Origin: Bacteroidota bacterium
Lineage (GTDB): Bacteria > Bacteroidota > Bacteroidia > UKL13-3
Direction of reading: 5' to 3'
Assembly (NCBI GenBank): GCA_947464275.1
Contig: CANHVU010000002.1
Location: 124,001 to 188,000 of the forward strand
DNA: 64,000 nt
Positions 52,338 through 61,400 of the stretch are shown in pieces. Each line of letters begins with the position of its first letter. Position 1 is the stretch's first letter. The notes beneath the pieces are model-generated. The model did no database searches. It was given only the letters and a program-made list of their open reading frames with translations, and was not told the DNA's origin. The translations under genes and the position numbers were made by a program.

Positions 52338-53366
52338 ATGCAAATTAGTGTAGCGCAATTAGCGCAATTGTTAAACGGGACAGTAGTTGGAAACCCTGAT
52401 ATATTGCTTCATACGGTAGCAAAAATTGAAGATGGCAAAGAAGGAGCTTTGTCGTTTTTAGCTAATATGAAATATGAATCGCATATTTACGATACCAAAT
52501 CAAGTGTGGTTTTGGTAAATAACGATTTTATCCCTAGTCAAGAAATAAAAGCTACTTTAATAAAAGTAGAAAATGCTTATGCTTCGTTCACCTTATTGTT
52601 AGAACAATTTGCAGCTTATGCCAATAAAAAAGAAGGAATTGAAGAAGGCGCGGTTATAAATAAATCGGCCGAGTTAGGTACAAATCTATACATAGGAGCG
52701 TTGGCTTATATTGCTAAAGGCGTAAAAATTGGAAACAATTCACAAATTTACCCAACAACATATATCGGTGATAATGTAACTATTGGCGAAAATTGTATCA
52801 TTTATGCAGGTGTGAAAATTTACAATGACTGTTCAATTGGCAATAATGTAATTATTCATTCGGGCACTGTAATTGGTAGTGATGGTTTTGGTTTTGCTCC
52901 ATTGGCCGATAGGTCGTATAAAAAAATTCCGCAAATTGGTAATGTAATTATTGAAGATGATGTTGAAATTGGCAGTAATTGCAGTATTGACAGGGCAACA
53001 ATGGGTAGCACCATTTTAAGGAAAGGTGTAAAATTAGATAATTTAAACCAAGTGGCTCATAATGTGGAAATAGGTGAGCATACTGTGATGGCTGGGCAAA
53101 GTGCCATTGCTGGAAGTACCAAAATAGGTAAATATTGTATTTTGGCTGGTCAAGTAGGAATAGGAGGGCATTTAACCATAGCCGATGGAACTGTACTTGG
53201 TGCTAAAAGTGGCGTAAACAGTAATGTTAAAAAGGAAAATCAAAGATTATTTGGTGCACCTGCTTTTGAGTATGCAGAGTCAATTAAAGCATCAATTGTT
53301 TATAAAAAATTACCACAATTGTATAAAACGGTAAATGAGTTAGAAAGAAAAATAAATGAAAAATAA
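52338..53366 (+). CDS. lpxD: UDP-3-O-(3-hydroxyacyl)glucosamine N-acyltransferase
   Basis: A 342-residue lipid A enzyme that adds the second hydroxyacyl chain from acyl-ACP. The N-terminal uridine-binding domain has [45 protein letters not shown]. The left-handed beta-helix of hexapeptide repeats runs from about residue 105 to 290 ([43 protein letters not shown]). It includes the catalytic His in [22 protein letters not shown] and [31 protein letters not shown] sequence about 20 bp before the ATG may be its -7 box. Length is normal. Confidence 0.96.
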   Translation: MQISVAQLAQLLNGTVVGNPDILLHTVAKIEDGKEGALSFLANMKYESHIYDTKSSVVLVNNDFIPSQEIKATLIKVENAYASFTLLLEQFAAYANKKEGIEEGAVINKSAELGTNLYIGALAYIAKGVKIGNNSQIYPTTYIGDNVTIGENCIIYAGVKIYNDCSIGNNVIIHSGTVIGSDGFGFAPLADRSYKKIPQIGNVIIEDDVEIGSNCSIDRATMGSTILRKGVKLDNLNQVAHNVEIGEHTVMAGQSAIAGSTKIGKYCILAGQVGIGGHLTIADGTVLGAKSGVNSNVKKENQRLFGAPAFEYAESIKASIVYKKLPQLYKTVNELERKINEK

Positions 53367-53437
53367 TTTTAGACGGCTGTAACTTTTTTTATTTACAAAT
53401 CGTTTCAGTTGTAATTTTAACCCAATAGGCTTATTGA

Positions 53438-53923
53438 ATGACTATTACTGAGTACAATACATGCGTTAAAAATTATGCTGATGCGGTTTACCGATTCATT
53501 TATAAAAATATAAAAGATGAGGATAAGGCTAAGGATATAGTGCAAGACACGTTTGAAAAAATGTGGCTAAAGGTGGATAATATTATAGCTGAAAAGGCTA
53601 AATCGTATTTATTTACCGCTGCCTATAATACCATGATTGACTCTATAAGAAAAGACAAACACAAAGCAACCTATGAGGAACATTACGATGACTACTTAAC
53701 TACCAATAATAATTACAACGATTTGAAAAAAGTGATTAATTTAGCTTTTAGTAAATTGAATGAAATTCAAAAAAGTGTAATAATGTTAAGAGATTACGAA
53801 GGTTACTCGTATGAGGAAATTGGAAAAATTACTGGGCTTAACGAAAGCCAGGTTAAAGTTTATATTTATAGAGCTAGGCTAAATTTAAAAGAATACATTG
53901 GTTCGCTAGAAAATGTGGTATAA
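53438..53923 (+). CDS. RNA polymerase ECF sigma factor
   Basis: A 161-residue sigma-70 family protein with only regions 2 and 4. Region 2: YADAVYRFIYKNIKDEDKAKDIVQDTFEKMWLKVDNI, and KAKSYLFTAAYNTMIDSIRKDKH (the -10-recognition helix). Region 4: LNEIQKSVIMLRDYEGYSYEEIGKITGLNESQVKVYIYRARLNLKEYI, a helix-turn-helix for -35 recognition. It lies 24 bp before a probable anti-sigma gene, the usual arrangement, and about 1.5 kb upstream of the giant surface-protein gene, a candidate target. Confidence 0.94.
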   Translation: MTITEYNTCVKNYADAVYRFIYKNIKDEDKAKDIVQDTFEKMWLKVDNIIAEKAKSYLFTAAYNTMIDSIRKDKHKATYEEHYDDYLTTNNNYNDLKKVINLAFSKLNEIQKSVIMLRDYEGYSYEEIGKITGLNESQVKVYIYRARLNLKEYIGSLENVV

Positions 53924-53947
53924 AGCGGTTTTAAACAAATAAGGAAC

Positions 53948-55129
53948 ATGGAAATAAATATTAATAATTACGAAGAGATTATAATTGACTTTTTGGATGG
54001 AAAGTTGGATGATAATACTGTGGCTAAACTATTTGTATTTTTAGACCAAAACCCTGCTATTAAAGCAGAGTTTGATTTGCTTAACGCTAATCAAGCTACT
54101 TTACCAGCCGAACCAATAGCTTTTGATTTTTCGGATTTGCTTAAGCAAGAAAAAATAAATGTAGCCGATTATTCCAATAAATTAATAGCGCTTTTAGAAA
54201 ACGATTTAACTCTAGAAGAAACCAAATCATTAGAAGCTGAAATTAGCACTTACCCTGAGCTAGCTGCTGAATTTGAATTATTTAAGAAAACAAAATTAGT
54301 TCATGAAAATGAAATTGTTTTTGCTAATAAACAACTTTTAACTAAAAAAGGTGGTTTTACTATCATTCCTATATTTAACCGTTATTCAGCCATTGCTGCT
54401 GTTTTTATTGCTGTAGTTATGGGCATTTATTTCTTTACCAATAATAAAGGTGAGCAAATGGCCGATAAAGTAGATGCTACCATTGCTAAATCAAAACAAG
54501 ATTCAATAAGTGAAATACTTAAATCTAAAAATAACGTACAAAATCAGTTAGAAAAAGAAACTGAACGAAAAATGTTGGCATTTGGAGGAGTTAATGTAGC
54601 CAGTGTTCAAAAACAAAACAAAAAAGCAGTTTTGCCAGCAAATAAAAACCCACAAAACAAAAAACCAGTTAAAGAAAATCCATTAAATGGAGGTGCCAAT
54701 CAATCTGTTGTGCCCAATAATAATGCGCCTAAAAAAGTGGTGGCTGAAAATGGTGGTGGAATGGGTAATTTCGCAAGTGCTGATTTGCCTATAGTTAACA
54801 ATGATTTTAAAGTTCAACCTAAAATAGTTGAGAATGCTATTGGAAACAATAATAATGAACAAATTATTGCTTCTAATCCTATTGATAACAATAAAAATGT
54901 AGATTTAAGAGATTATGTTAAACAACAGCTAAAAATTACTGCTCAATCTGAAGTAATTGCGGTAAATAGACCAACTAATTCAAACGAAAATATTTCATTG
55001 GCAGAGTCAATTGGTTTGAATGTACTTTCTCTTCTTAATAAAGTTTCCAATCGTGATGTGAAAATTAAAAAAACATACAATAACGATGGTGAAGTAGAAA
55101 AAGTAAGATTGGTAGCTAGTGGCTGGTAA
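53948..55129 (+). CDS. Probable anti-sigma factor with duplicated N-terminal repeat and one TM helix
   Basis: A 393-residue protein with no signal peptide but one membrane helix at about 144-166 (YSAIAAVFIAVVMGIYFF). The cytoplasmic part has two related approximately 48-residue units: YEEIIIDFLDGKLDDNTVAKLFVFLDQNPAIKAEFDLL (8-45) and YSNKLIALLENDLTLEETKSLEAEISTYPELAAEFELF (75-113), each resembling the N-terminal helices of Bacteroidota anti-sigma proteins. The periplasmic part is a long Asn/Lys/Pro-rich, probably disordered stretch, then a small C-terminal domain (ISLAESIGLNVLSLLNKVSNRDVKIKKTYNNDGEVEKVRLVASGW). The anti-sigma role is inferred from position and topology. Confidence 0.78.
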   Translation: MEININNYEEIIIDFLDGKLDDNTVAKLFVFLDQNPAIKAEFDLLNANQATLPAEPIAFDFSDLLKQEKINVADYSNKLIALLENDLTLEETKSLEAEISTYPELAAEFELFKKTKLVHENEIVFANKQLLTKKGGFTIIPIFNRYSAIAAVFIAVVMGIYFFTNNKGEQMADKVDATIAKSKQDSISEILKSKNNVQNQLEKETERKMLAFGGVNVASVQKQNKKAVLPANKNPQNKKPVKENPLNGGANQSVVPNNNAPKKVVAENGGGMGNFASADLPIVNNDFKVQPKIVENAIGNNNNEQIIASNPIDNNKNVDLRDYVKQQLKITAQSEVIAVNRPTNSNENISLAESIGLNVLSLLNKVSNRDVKIKKTYNNDGEVEKVRLVASGW

Positions 55130-55462
55130 TTAAAGTGATTAAAAAACACAGCTTTTTTATTATATCTTTAAAAAAGTAAACGTAATTCTTTTAAACTTTA
55201 GGCCGTTTTTCAAGTATTAATTTATTATTACTTATTCTATTACTTCCCTCTTTTATTGATTTTTTTTGTCAAAAATGGATTTTTATCCATATTTCTTCTT
55301 CATAATTAGTTCATAATTACATTAATAATTTTTAATACTAGCGTCTAATTATCTTATTATTAAAATTTTACTTTTTTTTGTGTATTTTACTTTGCATATT
55401 GAACCCGTAAAATTACTACTTTTTGTGTAGTTTAAATTGAAACCAATAATCAAATAATAAAT
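55130..55462. promoter_or_regulatory. Upstream region of the giant surface-protein gene with inverted and direct repeats
   Basis: There is no gene in these 333 bases. An imperfect TAAAAAA/TTTTTTA hairpin just after the anti-sigma stop (near 55138-55157) is a weak terminator. ATGGAT-tttt-ATCCAT (55275-55290) is an inverted repeat. TTCATAATTA occurs twice with an 11-bp period (55299-55308, 55310-55319). Nearer the gene, TTTTACTTTGCA and TACTTTTTGTG resemble imperfect -7 boxes. Functional meaning is inferred. Confidence 0.4.
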
Positions 55463-58400
55463 ATGAACAAATCTACAAAACAAGAGTCCTTTGTGAAAAG
55501 GTGTTTAGGTTCAGCAAAAGTCACGCTTTTGCTCTTTCTATTAATGTTTGGAGTGATGCAAGTTCAAGCGCAGCTTACGGTTAGTGTAACTAACCCAAGC
55601 AATGCTACACCCGCATTATCAGCTTCCTACTCTTCACTTGCTTCTGCTATTACTGCTTTGAACTCATCAACTGCATTTAGTGGCCAAGTGATTTTAACTT
55701 GTTCAGGTACTTCTGAAACAGCACCAGTTGGTGGTTTTAGAATAGCCTTTACAGGAACTACTACAGGAACTAACAATGTAATTATTGATGGTTCTTCTAC
55801 TACAGTAACTGCAGCTAACTTATCTGCAACTACTGCAGGTGTTAGAACAGATGCCATTTTTAAAATTGTAGGTAGTGATTATGTTACTATCCAAAATTTT
55901 ACAATGACAGAAAATGCTGCTAACACTACAGGTGGTGCAATTGGTGTGCAAAAAATGACTGAGTTTGGTGTAGCATTATTTGCTTCATCTAATACCAATG
56001 GTGCTCAAAACAACACCATTAAAAACAATACCATTACTTTAAGCTCTGCTACCAAGTATCAAAATGCAATTGGTATTTTTTCTAGTACAGCTTCATCTGA
56101 AACAAACTCAGCGCAAGCAGCAGCTTCAGTGGCAGGTACCAACTCATTTAACATGATTTATGGTAACACTATTTCTGGAGTTGCCACAGGTATTTATTTT
56201 GTAAGTCCTGCTCAAACAGCTACTGTTTTTGAATCAGGTAATGATATTGGAGGTACTTCATTGAGTACTGGTAATACTATTACTTACGGTTGTTCAAATA
56301 CAGCTGGAGATTTAGGTTATACATCATATTCAGGAACTACAGCTGCAGGTGTTTATTTTAGAAACGTAGTTGGAAATAGTGTTAGATACAATACTATTAC
56401 AAACGTATCTACTTTAACTTTAACAAGTGGTGGTATTTTTTCAGCAAACGGTACAGCCCCTGTTTCAGTTCCTGTTTATACCTCTAATTTTAGTAATAAT
56501 ACCATTACCATTACACAAACTGCTTCAGTAGCCATTACAGGTATTGATTTTGGTTCAGGCACTGCCAATGGAACTATCACTTGTGATAATAATAAAATTA
56601 CAATTAACCATACCATAATTGCAGCAAACTCAGCAGCAGATAATGGTATCAAAGCCAATTATACTTGTGCTGGTGCATCTTTAAGTTATAACACAGTAAA
56701 TATTAACCAAGCAATTACAGCTACCGCTTCAATAGCATACGCAGGAACGCATTATGGTATTTGGATTCCTGGCGGATCTACTGCCAATATAACTGTTTAT
56801 GGTGATTCAGTAAATATTATCAAATCGGCCAATGCTTCTGCTACTTTTACTGCTACTCATAGTGGTACTGTTTATGGATTTAGTACATCAACCGCAGCTA
56901 GTTCTATGATTATAGGTAACTCAACTCCTGGAAATGGAAACGTTTTTATCATTAACGACAATCCTTCTGGTGCTGGTACTTATGCAGCAAGTTATATAAT
57001 TTACGGTTTTGATGGTAATGCATTGGCACACAATACCTATAGATGTGAGTATAACTATGTAGGAACAGGTAGAGGAAACTCTAGAAGTTCGAGTACTACT
57101 TATGGTTATTATTTACCTTCAGGAGGAAATAATACCATGTTTATTACTAATAATACGCTTTCTTTAGACAAAACAGGTGTAGCCACTGCGGGTGGAACTA
57201 CTTATGGCGTTTATGCAGGTGGTGCGGCTACCAATTGTCCAAATTACCGAATTGGCAACAATAACTTAACTTATAATAACCAAACAGCAGGAACAGCTAC
57301 TGGTACTTTTTATGGTATTTATACTTTTGATCAAAACAGTATGTTAACCAAAAAATACCAAACCAATAATGTTGTTTCAGGTAGTGGTTTGTTTACAACT
57401 TGTGTTGGTATATACCATTATTATGGAGATAATGTAGATTCTAATAATACAATTACTCTTACATCATCATCACCTACTACAAGCCCCGCACTGACTGGTA
57501 TTAGCTGTATCAATACTACACCAGCAGCATACAATGTGTATAATAATACCATCAGTTTAACTGCCACTGCAGGTAGTACCTCTGCTACCAGTCCAACTTT
57601 AATAGCAATTAACATGGCAGGTACCACTACAGCTAATTACTGCCACGATAATATCATTACCAATTTATCTACAGGAGCTACTACAGGTAATGCTACTGTT
57701 TCGGGTATCATTGTATCGGGTGGTGTTGAAAATAATGTTTATAGAAATAAAATATACAATTTATCAGCAAGCACCACCGGTGCAACCACTAGTATAGCCG
57801 GGATGAGAATTTCTGGTGGTACTTTGGTTAAAGTGTATAATAATTTAATATCACAAACCAATGCATTAACTGGTATCAATAATCCTAATGCAGTATTTGG
57901 TATTAATATTACTTCTACTTTAGCTCTTTCGGATATTAGAGTATATTACAATACAATCTATTTATCAAGCACCAATTCAGGTGGTACCAACTTTGGTGCA
58001 ACAGGTATTTTTCATACTTCAAATGCAACAGGAACGACTGCTAATTTAGACTTAAGAAACAATATTATTGTTAATAATATTACCCCTTCTGGAACTGGTC
58101 TTTCCATAGCATTTAGAAGAAGTTTAGCTACATTAGCCAACTATGCTACTACTTCAAATAATAACTTGTTTTATTGTACAAGTGGTTTATATGCTGATGG
58201 TGCGACAATCGATTCTACAGCATCAGCTATGATTTCGAGAGTTTCGCCAAGGGAAGGCAATTCTGTTAGTGAATCTTTATCTTTTTTAAACACAAGCTCA
58301 CCTTTAGGAGCTAATTTCTTAATGTTAGATCCATCAATTGCTACGCAAGTAGAAAGCGGTGGTTCATCAATTTCAGGTTACAATGATGATTATTTAACCA

Positions 58401-61400
58401 ATGGTGCACGTGCATCATATCCATTAACTGGTCAAGTATATGGTGGTGGAACTGCCCCTGATAGAGGAGCACAAGAAATGGATTTAACTCCAGCCGATTT
58501 ATCGGGTCCTGCTATTTCTTATACATTAGTGCCAAATACTACAAACACAAGTACAGTTTCATTAAATGCAACTATAACAGATGCAAGTGGTATACCTACT
58601 ACAGGTGCAGGCTTACCAACTTTATACTGGAGAGTGGGAACAACAGCTCCTTACACTGCGGTAACAGGTACTTATGTAAGTGGTTCAACTTATAATTTTG
58701 TATTTGGTGGTGGTGCAGTTAATGACTTGATTAGCTATTACATAGTAGCACAAGATAATGCAGCAACTCCAAATGTAACAGTATCACCTGCAACAGGTTC
58801 TGCAACACCAACCATTAATCCTCCTGCAGTAGGTACTGCTCCAACATCTCCAAATACTTATACTATTTTGGATGCATGGAATGGAACTTATGTAATAGGT
58901 GGTAACGGTGCTGGTTTGGCAGTAGGTGCTAACTATGTTTCTTTAACAGAAGCAGTAGGTGAAGCTTTACCAAATAGAATTAAATCAGTATATGTCACTG
59001 CAGGAGGAACAGGTTACACTTCTGCCCCTACTATCAGTTTTACTGGTGGTGGTGGAACAGGTGCAGCTGCAACTGCTGTTGTATCGGGTGGTGTAATTAC
59101 TAGAATTAACATGACAGCTTATGGAACAGGATACACATCTGCTCCAACTGTAGTTATTACCGGTGCTGGAACAGGTGCTACTGCTACAGCTAATTTATCA
59201 GGTGGTAGAGCATTGTCAGGCCCAGTTACTTTCTTATTATCATCTAATTACGATGGAACATTATATGAGTCAATTTTCCCTATTACCATTGGTGATATTG
59301 GACAAACTGCTACCAACACAGTAACCATTAAACCAGCTACTGGTGTTAATGCTACTATTAGTGGTTCATCGCTTACAAGTATCATTGATTTATATGGTGC
59401 TGATTATACTACTATTGATGGTTCAAATAATGGAACTGCATCAAAAAATTTAACCATTACTAATACTAATACATCTGCGAATACAGCGGTAATTAAAGTA
59501 ACTAGTTTAGGTGTTGGTTTGGGTGCTACTAACAACACTATTAAAAATTTGAATTTGTCTAATGGTTCAACTAGTGTAGTTAATTTTGGAGTTTTTGTAG
59601 GTGGAACAACTATCATTTCATCAGGTGCAGATAATGATAATACAACGATTCAAAACAATAATATTACTAATGCGACCACTGGCATATATGCAATAGGAAC
59701 TACAGCAACAAGTTCAGGTGGACTTGATAACTTAATGATTGTTGGAAATAATATTTCTTTTACAGCATCTGTTACCGGGGTATATGGAATTAGGGCAGGA
59801 TTTGCATTAAATGCTTCAATTAGTCAAAATACAATTGATATTGAAACATCAACAGCCAGTCTTGCTGCCATCTCACTTGAAACAGGCTTTGTTTCTTCCG
59901 TAGTGAATGCAAATCGTATTACAAAGGTTAAAGCAACTGCTGCTGCCACTATACCTATCAATAGAGGAATAGTTATAGGTACGGGTCAAACAGGAAGTAA
60001 TGTTACCATTTCAAACAATGTCATTTACAATGTTATCTCAACATACGCAACTACAAATGTTGGATCAAATTGTACCGGTATTATGATTGGTGCAGTTGGT
60101 GTGGGTACTACCTATTCGATTGTAACAGGTGGTATTAATTTATACCATAATAGTATTAATCTTTATGGCAATGTTGATAGAAATGCAGCATGTTTTCAAC
60201 ATAATGTATTTATTGGATCAGCAGCTACTAGCCTTGACATCAGAAATAATGTTTTTACTAACTCAATTGAGAATACAAATGCTTCAGGAACGACATCAAA
60301 ATCATATACCATTTATTGTCAGTCTGCTAATACTGCTTTCTCAAATATCAACTATAACGACTATTATGTTTCTGGTTCGCAAGGTGCATTAGGTTTCCTA
60401 ACATCAGCTAGAACAACCCTTGCTGATTTAATAACTGGATTTGGTGGAAATGCGAACTCATTAAATGTTGACCCTGCTTTCAATGCTAATAATGTTTTGT
60501 TTCCTCAAACGGGAGCTCCCATATTGGGTGTTGGAACACCTATCTCGGGTTTAACTACTGATTTTTTAGGTACAACAAGAAGTTTAACAGCTCCTTCAAT
60601 AGGTGCCTACGAAAATGGTGGTGACGGTGCTGCACCGGTAATTACCTTTAGTTCCTTAACCAATAGGACAGCAAGTGCTGATAGTACTATAATTGCTACG
60701 ATTCAAGATTTAGGTACATTAGCTGCTGGAACTGATTCAACAGTTAATAAACCAAGATTATATTTCAAAAAATCAACTGATGCTAATACATTTGGTGTAG
60801 CAAATGATTCAACTGGTAACGGTTGGAAATATGTTACCACTTCTTCAGTTGGTTCTCCTTATACTTTAAGTATTGACTACTCATTATTACGTTCTAGCTT
60901 AAATAATGCTGATATAATTCAATACTTTGTGGTTGCTCAAGATTACGCAGGTAATATTGGTGCCAGTCCTTCAACAGGTTTTGATGGTACAACAGTTGGT
61001 AATATTGTTTCAGGTCCAACAAATCCAAACTCATATATTATTATTGGGCCTCCAATTTCAGCAGGAACCTATACTATTGGAACTTCGGTGGCTAGTAATT
61101 ACCCTACCATTACAGCAGCGGCAAATGATTTTACGCTGCGTGGAATTGCAGGTGCGGTTACATACGAATTAGTTGACCCTGCTTATAATTCAACCACAGG
61201 AGAAACTTTCCCTATCGTTTTTGGAAATACTGTGGGAGCAAGTGCTTCTAACACCATAACCATTAGACCAATTGCTGGTAACAATGGAGTGGTAGTTACT
61301 TCATCAAATGGTACTGCTACTTTCGACTTAAATGCTTCAAAATATTTAACTTTTGATGGAAGACCAGGAGGAACTGGTTCATTTACTAGTGGAACTAACC

